Shown in pieces: positions 22,455 to 32,878 of a stretch of 64,000 bases of DNA; positions within the stretch are counted from its first letter, which is position 1, and every line of letters starts with the position of its first letter. The notes below the pieces were generated by a model. That model worked only from the letters and a program-made list of their open reading frames with translations, was not told the DNA's origin and searched no databases. This DNA comes from Alternaria dauci (lineage: Eukaryota; Ascomycota; Dothideomycetes; Pleosporales; Pleosporaceae), in NCBI RefSeq assembly GCF_042100115.1, contig NC_091272.1, positions 3,100,001 to 3,164,000 on the forward strand. The letters run 5' to 3'. Both the position numbers and the translations under genes were made by a program.

Positions 22455-24529
22455 TCACATAAACCAATCGGTAACACCATCCCAGTAGTGGAAGCCATCA
22501 TCATCCGCCGTGGGGCCTGGACTCTCGCCGCCTCTAGAGTGTTCCGATCTCTCCGCCTCTTGCACCGTGGGCCACTCTACCATACTCGTGTCTGTTCTGT
22601 TGTAATTCCATTGAGTATCGTCGGCACATGCAGTAGGAGTCTCCGTCCAATAGGGCCCACGATAAGACTCGTCGCTTTCTTGATCACTCTCATCACCACT
22701 GATAGACGCCATGTCAAAGGTGCAATGCGGAGGTTTCGAAAGCTCCACCCATGTATCTTGGCTGAAAACTGGGCTGATTATATCGTACTCAGAAATATCT
22801 GAATCCGAGATGCTGTCTTCAACATCAATTTCCAGGCGGCAGACGGTGCTGAAAACCGGATGTCGATAATCCTGTATAGGTGGATCCGAGTCTGCAAGGC
22901 GGGATTCGAGTTGTGAAGATATGCGCTGGAGAGGTTCCTCACAATCGTATGGACTAGATGAGGCAGCGTGGTCCGTTGAAGATCTATCTGCTGTCACGAG
23001 ATTGGGTGGTTGTGCACCTGGAGCGCAATCGGCATTCCACGCACGTTTCGTCTCTAGCCTATCGTACAAATTTGTAACGGGTGAATGAGAACAGTCTTTT
23101 GGTGGTGAAGGGGTGAAAAAGTCTGTACACGTGGTTGCGTTGGTGTCTGTAGAAGCCGGAGCCTCAGCCACAGGTTGCTGGGATGCGGAAACGCCGCCAT
23201 GCCCAATGAGTTGCCCATCGGCGAAGAACTTGGACTTGTTCCTAGTTTGCGAAAGGAAGTTGTTGCACGCGAGAAAAGTATCTGGAGCAGCTGCCACCAA
23301 AGGATGTTGCCAAAAGCCATGGAAACGTGGGTTGGCAATTGTACGCGTATCATCGAGGTAGGGCCGTTCTCGTCCGAAGCCGTAAGTCAAAGGCGAAATT
23401 TGGCACTCGCCATTCGCTATCTCACATGCAGTGGAAAGAGCAGCATGCGCCAAGTGGATCGGGGGTACTGTAGACACGCCATGTGGCATATTCAATCTCG
23501 TAGGAGAGTCGGAGAGTATAGGATGGGAAGTGTTTGGGACCTGTATTAACAATGCTGGACACGCTGGTCTCTCCTGACGAACATCCGAATCACATGTGGA
23601 TTTGATGGGGTCTGTTCCGACACTCTTCGACGCAAGTGCACAGTATGCTGCGCTTGTTGCTGCGTTTTGTGCAACATGCGCAGATGTGGATGGTATGGAG
23701 AACTCTGGACAATGCAGGTCTCTCTGAGCACACCTTGCTTCCAAAAATCTGGATTTGGACGGATACCGTCCTGAAGGGTCTGGGCAGGAAAGGAACGCGG
23801 AAAATGGGAAAAATTGAGGGTTCTTTCGTTCAGCCTTTGCAGCGTCGGGACAAGGTTGAGATTGCGGTACTTTTTTCTGGCATGGCGGCGATTCGCTGGG
23901 CAGCATGTGCTCCTCCGATATCACCGCTGTCCGCGTAGGGTTTGTTGCAGCGGCCGTCGAATTCGGCAGAAACTGTGGGGCCCAGCGTGGCCTGTCGACA
24001 TCAAAGGAGGTAGATTTGGTACTTGTGGCACTTGAAATGCGGGTGGATGCTTCTGGCAGCCCTGGTCGGGACGACTCGTCGTCGCGGAGACGTATCGCAG
24101 CAGTTCTCCTACACAACGCGCCAATGCTGTTGTGAGGGCACCCTTCAGTGGTCCCGCCAGAGGTATCTTTGCTTTTATGACATTTCCCACCCCGCTTGCC
24201 TCGCCGCCGTGTGCTTCTACCCGAGGTGGGTATGGGATCGAAATCCTATTTCGTCTCGGTTGGCGACTGGTTCAGCTCCTCCAAAATGCTAAATCTGTTC
24301 GCTATTATAAATTAGAGTCGTCGCACAGCACCCGTATGCGCGTTAACGTACGAGTAGGAGTAAACTCGTGCTGATGAGGACAGGTCGCCAAACAGTACCT
24401 GGCGGAGATGGCTCCCGTATCACGTTCTCGGCAATCAGGGCAGCGACGGTCCTTGAGAGGACGTGCAGGCTTGGAGAGCGGCACGGAGGAATTGTCATGG
24501 TAGGGTGACTGAGCTTGTTCTAGGATCAT
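22455..24529 (-). CDS. Hypothetical Ser/Pro-rich protein, 5' exon uncertain
   Basis: A long frame runs from about 24247 to the stop at 22455 (about 597 codons) but contains no ATG near its 5' end; its upstream limit is a TAG at about 24248. A separate frame starting with ATG at 24529 encodes C-P-D-C...C...C-P-H-Q-H in its first 50 residues and is a plausible first exon. Candidate donors lie at about 24350 and candidate acceptors at about 24250 or 24210. I could not settle the junction. The main part is low-complexity (Ser, Thr, Pro, Ala), with no transmembrane segment. The C-terminus is acidic and ends Y-W-D-G-V-T-D-W-F-M. No family is recognised. An alternative is that only part of this frame is expressed. 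Confidence 0.5.
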
Positions 24530-25076
24530 GCTAGAGGTGTAGCGAAAGGCGATGTGAATTAGGAAATATAGAGCAAATGAGAAGAAAGTGACGGGCTGGT
24601 GGATGTAGTATTTCGGTATTGTGACGTGTGATGGTAGGCGAATGAGGTATGCGGAAGAGAGTCATGGCGTCAACAGCATGTGGCCGAGGGGTGTTTCTGG
24701 AAAGGAAAGAGTGCCTCTAGCTGTGCCTGCCGACGTAGCACTTGGAAGGCATGTCATTCCTTGGCGGAGAAGGCACGGTTGTGGCCTCGTCGTGTCTCAG
24801 TGAGGGCTGGAGGGAGATGACAAATGGGGTTCAAGCTAGGGCCATGACCTCAGTGCTGGAGCTAAAATTGGTGGGGAAGCCAAGTCTCCATCTCTGCCTG
24901 GCCTTCCCTCTGCTGTCTGTCGACTAACCCCACCTCGCAAATACCCTCGCCGCACACATCTCCCGTCCCAGGGCGCTCCAGGATAATTGGCAAGACCCCC
25001 CAAGCTGCAATTACCTGGAGCCGCTTCCGCATCTCCATCTCCTCTCGCACTCTGAACCACGGCCTTTGCAGCAAAC
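24530..25076. promoter_or_regulatory. Divergent promoter region
   Basis: Lies between a minus-strand gene and the plus-strand BTB-like gene. The last 180 bases are pyrimidine-rich on the plus strand (for example 24886-24925), a common feature of fungal promoters. No TATA box is clear. Confidence 0.45.
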
Positions 25077-27263
25077 ATGGCCGACACCGCCGCACGCCCA
25101 GGCTTCGCGCAGAAGCAGCACCGCCGCCCAGGATCGCGCATCGTGCCTGCCATCCCATACCGTCTGTCCAAGTCTCAGCCATCAGCCAGGCCCATCACCC
25201 CTGAAGGTTCCCACAAAGGCGCCGCCGCTCAGCCATCGGAGCCGCAGCCGGAGCCGCAAGCAGTGCCGGAGAAGCAGGTCCAGGAGCACGCAGAACCGAA
25301 GCACGCAGAAGAAGCTGTGCAGACTCCTCTTACGCCAGATTCGGATGTCTCTGGCGCTGAAAAGGGAGAGCTGCCAGCAGATGCCTCGGCTAGCCCATCG
25401 CAGAATGGACACAAAGCGCCGTCGGACGCTCATGGTGGGTATCCGCTGAGCGCTGCTTCCCAAGTCGAGCACGCACTAAGTTTTGAAGACGCAGGAAACC
25501 ATGTCAACGGTAATGTCAATGGACATGCCGACGAGAAGCCTCCCCCGCCGACGGAGCCCACCGCCGAACCAAAACCAGCCGTCAATGGGGTGCACCGCAA
25601 GTTGACGATACCCTCCCATCTGCCCCCGCCCTTCTATCCTTCCAACAAGACCAATACGCCGCCGGCAGAGGGGAGTGACACCCCGTCGCACCGACACCAG
25701 CTCAGTGCCGGCGCACTGGTCTTCTGGAGCGCAAATGAGTCACCAGCACCTCCGGTGACTTCTCAGGAGCCAGAGCTGCACCCGCACGAACAGCCATCGC
25801 TGCCCCGTCCCCCGCCTGGCTTCGGTGCCCAGCAATTCCCGCCCTTCTTTCCGGCCCACGCTCAGCACCCCTCACAGCCAGGAGCGCCCTGGCACATGCC
25901 TCCACACACAGTTGCGCCGCCTGATCCCACATACGCAAACGGCGCCGACCTCCGCCCCTCCCACTTTCCTAGCGGTCCAGATGGCTACTCGAACCCTTAC
26001 AATGGTCATTTCTCGCCGGAACAGGCACCTTTCGTCGCAAACGGCACCCTCACCTCGCATTCACAGTCACCGAGCAAGGCACAATTTGGCGAGGCGCTAC
26101 CGACTTCAGAGCACGGAGAGGAGCATCGTGCCTTGCCCTACCAAAACGGCACTGCGCCTCCTCCTGCTGAGCGCCTGGAAGAATCGCCCTTTGAGCTTGC
26201 GGCATACCTTTCCACACAGTTTGGAAACCCTGAGTTCGCCGACTTTGTCCTCCAAGTTCGGTCTCCGGAATCGGTTCTGGTATCAGTGCCTGCGCACGGC
26301 ATCGTAGTCGTACGCAGTCCAGTCATAGCAGAAGCTGTTCGTCGCAGTCCTGCCCCAAGCCATCGTAGCAGGGATGCACGTCGGCTGGTCGATGTCGTTG
26401 CGCTGGACCCCTTTACCACAGGCGAATCCCTAGAAGAAGCTGTCAGAGTGCTGTATGGTGCCCCACTTCTTTCTGCCCAAACCTTCCTGTATGGCCTCGC
26501 ACCTTACATGTACGAGAATGATCAAGCGTCTCCCTCCAACGACGCTCGTCGGCGTATGCAACAAGTTCTCAGCTACATCGCAGCAGCGAGAACTTTCCAG
26601 ATACCTAGCATGCAGGCACGCGGCATCGAAATCGCAAGGATGCTTCTCCGATGGGATACGGTAGAGCAGGTCTTGCAATACATACTGCAGGCCAATTCTG
26701 GCCCACGGTCGAGAGCCGAAAGCCCTGATACGGATGACCCCTTCATCTCGACGCTGCTGAACTACGCCCTCGAGTTCGTCGCCTTCAGCTTTCCCATTGA
26801 CTTCAAGCTGTATACGATAGCGCCTGAGTTCCCTGATGCCCCACGCCTGCCCACGGTCGTTGAAAATCGCCAGGCCGCGCATAATCCGCGGCTAAGTAAG
26901 ATCCGCTTCGGTGATGCGCCGACGGAAGACGACCACCAGCCCAGCCATGCGACTGTCGTGTTGTCGACCATTCTTCTATCGTTACCACTTCTTCTTGTAG
27001 AGCGCTTGTTCAACCATCGTGCGACAGCTAACCAGATCGGCTGGACTGGTGCTACCAAGATCTTGCGGGATGTCGTCAACGAGCGCGAGAACCGACGCCA
27101 GAGAGCTTCACGAAGCCAACTGAAGCCAGCTCAGGATGGTACGATTCCTGCCGGGCTACTAAGCAACGTCTATCTCGAGGAGCGTGTTGAACAGGTCGAG
27201 CCATCGCCGTTGCATCCTTCCGGCCATCGCTTGGCGACGAAACGGGTCACTGGTGAGACCTGA
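25077..27263 (+). CDS. BTB-like domain protein with long disordered N-terminus
   Basis: Single exon, 728 residues, ATG in good context (aaacATGG). Residues 1-360 are Pro-, Ser- and His-rich and probably disordered. From about residue 370 a BTB/POZ-like fold seems present: F-E-L-A-A-Y-L-S-T-Q-F, then F-A-D-F-V-L-Q-V, then V-P-A-H-G-I-V-V-V-R-S-P-V. This is the usual BTB pattern of a strand pair followed by H-x-x-(V)-L/V-x-x-R-S-P. Helical segments follow up to about residue 640, and the tail is basic. BTB domains mediate dimerisation and cullin-3 binding; the partner here is unknown. The gene resembles single-exon regulators widespread in fungi, but I cannot name it. Confidence 0.8.
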   Translation: MADTAARPGFAQKQHRRPGSRIVPAIPYRLSKSQPSARPITPEGSHKGAAAQPSEPQPEPQAVPEKQVQEHAEPKHAEEAVQTPLTPDSDVSGAEKGELPADASASPSQNGHKAPSDAHGGYPLSAASQVEHALSFEDAGNHVNGNVNGHADEKPPPPTEPTAEPKPAVNGVHRKLTIPSHLPPPFYPSNKTNTPPAEGSDTPSHRHQLSAGALVFWSANESPAPPVTSQEPELHPHEQPSLPRPPPGFGAQQFPPFFPAHAQHPSQPGAPWHMPPHTVAPPDPTYANGADLRPSHFPSGPDGYSNPYNGHFSPEQAPFVANGTLTSHSQSPSKAQFGEALPTSEHGEEHRALPYQNGTAPPPAERLEESPFELAAYLSTQFGNPEFADFVLQVRSPESVLVSVPAHGIVVVRSPVIAEAVRRSPAPSHRSRDARRLVDVVALDPFTTGESLEEAVRVLYGAPLLSAQTFLYGLAPYMYENDQASPSNDARRRMQQVLSYIAAARTFQIPSMQARGIEIARMLLRWDTVEQVLQYILQANSGPRSRAESPDTDDPFISTLLNYALEFVAFSFPIDFKLYTIAPEFPDAPRLPTVVENRQAAHNPRLSKIRFGDAPTEDDHQPSHATVVLSTILLSLPLLLVERLFNHRATANQIGWTGATKILRDVVNERENRRQRASRSQLKPAQDGTIPAGLLSNVYLEERVEQVEPSPLHPSGHRLATKRVTGET

Positions 27264-28359
27264 GGGGCCGTCCGAACAAGTGGAGCCTCAACGACGTTAG
27301 TTCTTTCTCATGTCAACATTCGATATCGGCACATTTTTTCGGGCCGGAAACATACAAGTCGGGTAGGTTCTTTCCTTAGGTTGTATAGCATAGTGAGCGT
27401 TTACGGGCGTTCACGCAGGCGTTGTGAGCGAGTCCTTCTACCAAAACCTTTCCTTCGGTCACCAAAAGTACGACACGACATGACGAAGCATATTCCCCCC
27501 AAGATAACGATAGCATGGCAGCTTGGCTTTGTTTGTACATCATTACGGCAGGTTTTCCTTTATAATGATGGCGTCTAGGGCAAATGTGTCGAATTAGGCG
27601 CTGCATGGTATACACCTGTGAAGGTTGAGATCTGAAGGTTTAGATAGACCGCACAAAAGGCGGAAAAATAGTATTGTTGGTATTCTATGAGTCACCCAAA
27701 CGAAAATGAGATGCCATGACAACATAGACACGGAAAAGTGAACGTTTGGCGAGGAACCTCAAACGTAGCCTGCCTCAGTCGGATGTACGGCTATTAGACG
27801 GAAATAACGCCCAGCACGTTTCGTGACGTGCTTGTCGCCGCACTCCGCTGTTTCTACTTCCCAAGCTTCGGCTAGAGCACCACACGTTATTAATAACAGA
27901 AACCCCTAACGGAAGTCCGAGCCCGCAAAGGTCATGGACCCGCAGCAGGCACGTTTCGCCTGGTGTGTCTCGGGCTTAACTTTGAGCGAGCTGCACTGAT
28001 GGTGGAGAAGCTCAATGAAGGAAAAGGGCGTCCGTGTTTGTATTGAGAAGCGTCTAGCCGCCCGCCCTCAGTCATACTATCCGAAGCCTGGTATATGATC
28101 TGCCGGGCCCACTTGTTTTCTTCAGATCCCTTTTCCGATCTCTTTGACGTACACGGTGCCCTCAAGCTTTATAACGTTCACATCGCTCTTTTTTCTTTGC
28201 GCGTTTCTTGGCCGCAGTAATTTGGTAGAGCCGTTGTGACTACCACATCTCCGGTAATAGACTAATTCGACGCTTACTACCGACCCAACCAATAATCCGC
28301 AGTTGTGATACCAGGAAAGGTCGACAGCGCTGTCGATCTCGACAGCTGCAGCCACGGAA
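27264..28359. other. Intergenic region before the MFS transporter
   Basis: Contains the 3' flank of the BTB-like gene and the promoter of the MFS gene. I see no convincing coding region. The notable feature is a perfect palindrome near the 3' end, listed separately. Confidence 0.5.
28321..28336. promoter_or_regulatory. 16-bp perfect palindrome upstream of the MFS gene
   Basis: TCGACAGCGCTGTCGA reads identically on both strands and ends 23 bases before the MFS start codon. A further TCGACAGC half follows at about 28339-28346. It may be a binding site for a dimeric regulator or a 5' UTR hairpin; function is not shown. Confidence 0.4.
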
Positions 28360-29964
28360 ATGGGTGTAGAAGACGCCAGTAGCCCATCGTTCGAGCGGCA
28401 TGTACAAGCACCGGCAGCATCAGATACATCGACGACTTTTGATGAAAAACTTGGTCATCAGGCATCTCTTTCTTCGCTGCACAGCGCGGAAACATCTGTA
28501 GCGAATCAGGACCAAGAGAAGGGTCAGCACGTGACCGGAGCTGCGGATGAAGCACTTGCTGCAGGTTTAGGGACGACGCTGGAGCCTGTACGTGATATCC
28601 CTGTCTGAAATACATGAGGCAAACGCTGACCTTGTACGCTGGCCTCTAGGTTCGATCAGCGCATCCTAGCGTGAAGGATGTGTCCAAGATACCTGACGGA
28701 GGGCTATGGGCGTGGTTACAGGTAGTTGGTGGATTTTTCCTATTATTCAATTCTTGGGGCATCATCAACACATTTGGATCGTACCAAGCCTACTACGAAA
28801 CCAACTTACTTGCCGACTCGAGTCCTTCGTCTATATCGTGGATCGGCTCCATCCAGGCCTTCCTCCTTCTCTTGGTCGGCGCACTGACTGGTCCCATCTA
28901 CGACGCAGGTTACTTCCGCGAACTGCTTATTGTAGGCAGTGTCATGTTGGTTCTGGGCCAGATGATGCTCAGTCTATGCCATACGTACTGGCAAGTCCTT
29001 CTCGCACAGGCGTTCTGCATAGGTATCGGGACAGGCTGTTTGTTCATCCCTAGTGTGGCTATTCTCTCCACGTACTTCTCCACCAGAATCGGAACAGCCA
29101 TTGGACTCGCCGCATCTGGATCGTCGTTTGGAGGTGTCATTTATCCCATCGTGTTCCATAAGCTTCTGCCCCAGATTGGATTTGCATGGACGACGAGGGT
29201 CTTGGGCTTTATCATCCTTGCCACCATGGTTATACCGAATGTATGCATGCGCGTCCGCGTTTTGCCGGCAAAATCACGCTCTCTTCTCGATCTCCGCGCC
29301 TTCTTGATTCCAGAGTATAGTCTCCAGGTTGCTGGATTCTTTCTCGGGTTCATGGGATTGTATATGCCGTTCTTCTACGCACAAGTATACGCCATCCAGG
29401 AACATATTACAACCGAGAGTCTGGCCTTTTACCTCCTCGCTGTGATGAACAGCACGAGTGTTTTTGGTCGTATAGTACCCAATTTGGTATGCTCCTCATG
29501 TCTCCTATCATCTCACGATCTGTTTTATCCAATGGTTACAGCTTGCTAACTTCCGTTTACAACAGTTCTCCGACAAAGTCGGCCCCTTCAACGTCGTGAT
29601 CCCTTGCACCATCATATCAGGCCTCCTCTGCATAAGCTTCATGGCCGTATCATCCACTGCCGGCATAGTTGTCCTCATGGCGTGCTACGGCTTCTTTTCG
29701 GGATCTTTCGTTTCGCTGCCACCCACCATTATTGTTCACTTGAGCACCGACGCGCGAGACAAGATCGGCACGAGGCTGGGCCAGAGTTTTGGTGTCGTGG
29801 CTATAGGTCTGCTTGTTGGAACGCCAATTGGAGGCGCGATTCAGGGCCATAGCGGCTTTGATAGTCTCTGGATATTTGGAGGATGTTTACTGTTTGGTAG
29901 TGCTGTAGTGCTCGTCGCTGCGCGGGTAGCATTTAGAGGATGGAAGGTTTTGGTTAAGGCGTGA
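28360..29964 (+). CDS. MFS transporter, monocarboxylate-transporter type
   Basis: Three exons (28360-28587, 28650-29486, 29566-29964; introns 62 and 79 nt, all phase 0) encode 487 residues. A hydrophilic N-terminus of about 95 residues is followed by D-G-G-L-W-A-W-L-Q-V-V, the entry motif of the first membrane helix in fungal MCT-like carriers (D-G-G-x-G-W-x-V). About 12 membrane segments follow, for example F-L-L-F-N-S-W-G-I-I-N-T-F-G near helix 1 and S-I-S-W-I-G-S-I-Q near helix 2. This family includes riboflavin (Mch5-like) and monocarboxylate-like carriers as well as carriers in metabolic clusters; the substrate cannot be told. A palindrome lies just upstream. A Zn2Cys6 gene and a purine permease are nearby. 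Confidence 0.92.
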
Positions 29965-30095
29965 GGCATGTAGACAGCTACACCATACATATTGTGAAAA
30001 GCAAATCATGAATAATCTAAATAATCTATAAACTAGAAGAGAAATACCAAGTTGCCAGATATTTGGCACAAACACCAAATTCCTAAATAAGCACA

Positions 30096-30590
30096 TCACT
30101 GTGCTTCACACCACGCTTTCAAATCTTCGTTGTACCCTTCCCATCCTCTCTTGGTCTTTTCTGGGAAGCCGAATTGTCGGGCTACCACGTTTTCACCCAT
30201 CAAGAAGGCTAGTGCGCCGCTGAAGACTTCTTGTTGCGTAAACTTTGTACCGCCTGGAATAGTGCTGCTGGGCTCAAAGGCGAAAGAGTGCGTGCCTGTA
30301 AACAGAAGCGGTATTGAGCCAGTCCATGCAAATGATTTGGGTGTGTTGTGCTGTAGGCGTATTAGTTGTTGCTCAGCTAGCGTCTGATGATCACGTACTT
30401 CGATGGGTGCATCCATCTTTTGTCCAGACGAGAAGACGACGCGAATCTTGTTCCCTGATTCGGCAGCGCCGAGTGGGCTCAGAGAGGCGAAGAAGCCGTT
30501 GTGGTATTTGGAAAGGGATGCAAAGTCGAGGAACTTTGCGCGGACGTTTTCCGGTGAGGATGCAATGTCGATGCTTGCTGTGACCGTCAT
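30096..30590 (-). CDS. SRPBCC (START/polyketide-cyclase-like) protein
   Basis: Single exon, 164 residues. It begins V-T-A-S-I-D-I-A-S-S-P-E-N-V, the first strand and helix turn of SRPBCC folds (typically I-x-A-P-x-x-V). It ends with a long amphipathic C-terminal helix, K-R-G-W-E-G-Y-N-E-D-L-K-A-W. The middle, T-G-T-H-S-F-A-F-E-P and G-G-T-K-F-T-Q-Q-E, matches the strand pattern of the ligand pocket. SRPBCC proteins bind or convert small hydrophobic molecules. No catalytic residue can be assigned. It is cytosolic, without a signal peptide, and divergently transcribed from the Zn2Cys6 gene. Confidence 0.88.
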   Translation of the reverse strand: MTVTASIDIASSPENVRAKFLDFASLSKYHNGFFASLSPLGAAESGNKIRVVFSSGQKMDAPIEVRDHQTLAEQQLIRLQHNTPKSFAWTGSIPLLFTGTHSFAFEPSSTIPGGTKFTQQEVFSGALAFLMGENVVARQFGFPEKTKRGWEGYNEDLKAWCEAQ

Positions 30591-31080
30591 GGTTGTGAAT
30601 TGGCAGATGAGATGCAGTGAATGTTGAGAAGGCTTGAAGATTCCGACTTGGTGTTATGAAGGCAAAATCGATGATGGATGTAATGACAAGAGACGATGAA
30701 TTGGGTGATAGTTATATATTGAGAAGTGTGCCTACTCTTTGCGTCGTCTGGTGAAAGAACACGCTATACCCTTTGCGGCTCAATACGCGGACATGCACCT
30801 GCGGTCTTTTCGCACGGCTGTGCTGGCATTACAGGTGCGCTCGAGGAATCTAGTACTAGACTCGTGATGGAAGAGACTAAGACCGGGCGTAACGTGCAGA
30901 TGTGGGATGCCTGTCACCTCGCCCAATGAACCGCAAGCGGTTTAGCTTAGTCCGCATTAGGCTAGACTGTCGTGCTAGCCGCTGTCAGCCTATCTATTCC
31001 CCGCCTTCCTGTCCAGCATCTCGTTCAATGTACCGCATTCGTCCCATGTGTATGTATTTCGTGAAAACCAGGTTCACGCC
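30591..31080. promoter_or_regulatory. Divergent promoter with palindromes and CGG triplets
   Basis: 490 bases between the SRPBCC gene (minus) and the Zn2Cys6 gene (plus). Three CGG triplets in the same direction lie at 30788, 30802 and 30815 (spacers 11 and 10). A perfect 12-bp palindrome TCTAGTACTAGA lies at 30849-30860. CCGCAAGCGG, a CCG-N4-CGG arrangement, lies at 30931-30940. Zn2Cys6 dimers bind paired CGG triplets, so self-regulation and shared control are plausible. GTTATATATTG at about 30711-30721 may be a TATA element for the SRPBCC gene. Confidence 0.45.
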
Positions 31081-32632
31081 ATGGTCAACGTAGCAGGTCG
31101 TTCAAAAGGATGCTCAACCTGCCGCCGACGCCGTATCAAGTGCGGTAAGCGCTGGTCCCCTGCATATTGAATCCAAGGCTAACAACGTTGAAGACGAGAC
31201 TCACCCCATCTGTCAAAGATGCGAAAAGGCTGGCCTCCACTGCGGTGGACCACAAACTACTGCCTTTATACAAGCCAAGATTGTCAAGTCTAGAAGGTCC
31301 CAGAAGCCAAAGGGTAGTGTGGCCGGTCAGGATGCAACGACAGCATGGATAAGGCAAGATCTGGAAGAGTCGGGATCTCTGTCTCCTGAAAACCAGGTTG
31401 TCATTCCACAAGTGAGACTCAGGTTCAACGAAAATGAGGTTTACGTCTGCTATCTACGCCGCCATCTCCTCCCCAATGGCCCTGTCGACTTGGGGCTTCA
31501 GGAGCTCCAAGCCTCAGATATCAACAGCAATGATTTATTGGTGGCAGCAGAAGGCGCCCCGTTGTTTGTCCAAGCTGCACTCAGCTTCGCAACTTTATTC
31601 TTCGGCTCACGCTACCATCAGAATGGCATTCTCACCCAAGGTTATGCCATACATGGTGTAGCCCTCATGCAATTGAACAAAGCCCTGAGCGAGCCCGGAC
31701 GCCGTATCCGCGACGACGTTATCGTTTCCGTAATCATCTTGGCGATGCTTGAACTCTTCATGCCTACCGGCCCGAAGAATTGGCTCAAACATATGCTTGG
31801 CCTTGAACAGCTTCTGGCATTACGTGACCCAGGGTCTCTGATGTACGCGTCCTTCAGAACACTGGAGCTGTATAAAGGTGTGCGACACATGATATTGATT
31901 GCATCGTTGAGGAACAGATCCGCGTCCATCTTTGCGCGACCGGGGTGGAAGTGTGTATTGAGGACAGCGCTTTCGTTGGAAACTCCGGAAGAACAAGACT
32001 TACATGACGTGCTCGCAGACTGCTCGGTGCTCATGGCTGTCAGCGATGAGACCTTCAAATTTCAGCATATATCTGGCTCGAAATTTTCGCGACGGCGAAA
32101 AGAGATCCAGCGCAGAGCCGAAGAATTGCTAGTATTTCTCGAAGCTTGGAAACATCGGTGGGATAGTGTTGAGGAAAACGTGTACATCGAAGAGTGCGTC
32201 GAATCAACTACAGCTGGGACACCGCTACGAATTACCTACAGGTTCATGAACGACTCGGTCGCGCGGATGCTGATGTTGTACAACACGGCTCTGCTCTACG
32301 TACTCAGGATCATGGCGACATTAGAAGCTACACAGGACAGTCCTCACCATGATCCAGACAACCTCTTACAAGGACACGCAGACACCAGCCTCATAAAGGA
32401 GTGTTCTTATTATCCCTCTATCCAGGCTGCAGCACTGGATATTGCACGTTGCATCTCGGATTATCTACAGCATAAACGTGCGCGTGGACAGACGGACTTT
32501 GCTTCCCCTGTCGTTCAATGGGCTGTGATCATTGCTGGAACAGCTCTAGGGTCTGAAGATTTGAACTGGATGACGGGACTTTTGAAGGGAGACGCCACAT
32601 TGGAAGTCGCGAAGAGGGCGTGGGAGATGTGA
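31081..32632 (+). CDS. Zn2Cys6 fungal transcription factor
   Basis: Two exons (31081-31144 and 31194-32632, intron 49 nt) encode 500 residues. The intron splits the zinc cluster: C-S-T-C-R-R-R-R-I-K-C before it and D-E-T-H-P-I-C-Q-R-C-E-K-A-G-L-H-C after it. Together they match C-x2-C-x6-C-x6-C-x2-C-x6-C exactly. A basic linker follows (K-S-R-R-S-Q-K-P-K-G). The rest is the helical middle region of fungal transcription-factor type, as in short regulators with an N-terminal cluster. It is nuclear and DNA-binding by family; the target genes are unknown. The adjacent SRPBCC, MFS and permease genes are candidate targets. Confidence 0.94.
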
Positions 32633-32878
32633 ATGTACCCACAAGTTTCTCGTCGTTGGTAAGCCAGGAGAACAGTGGTTGAGCGGCTGCGTCGCAATCG
32701 GCTGCGTAATCGCTACTAACGAAGCCAGTTTCCTTGTATCCAGAATACCTTCTAGTCGCCAGATCTCGATGGTTCAACAAATGCGCTATCGATTATTCAC
32801 TATTTCTATAACCAGGATCCCTATCAAGAACTCTACGGTTACGCACCCCAAGATACTACGACCTCACAAGCCGTATTC

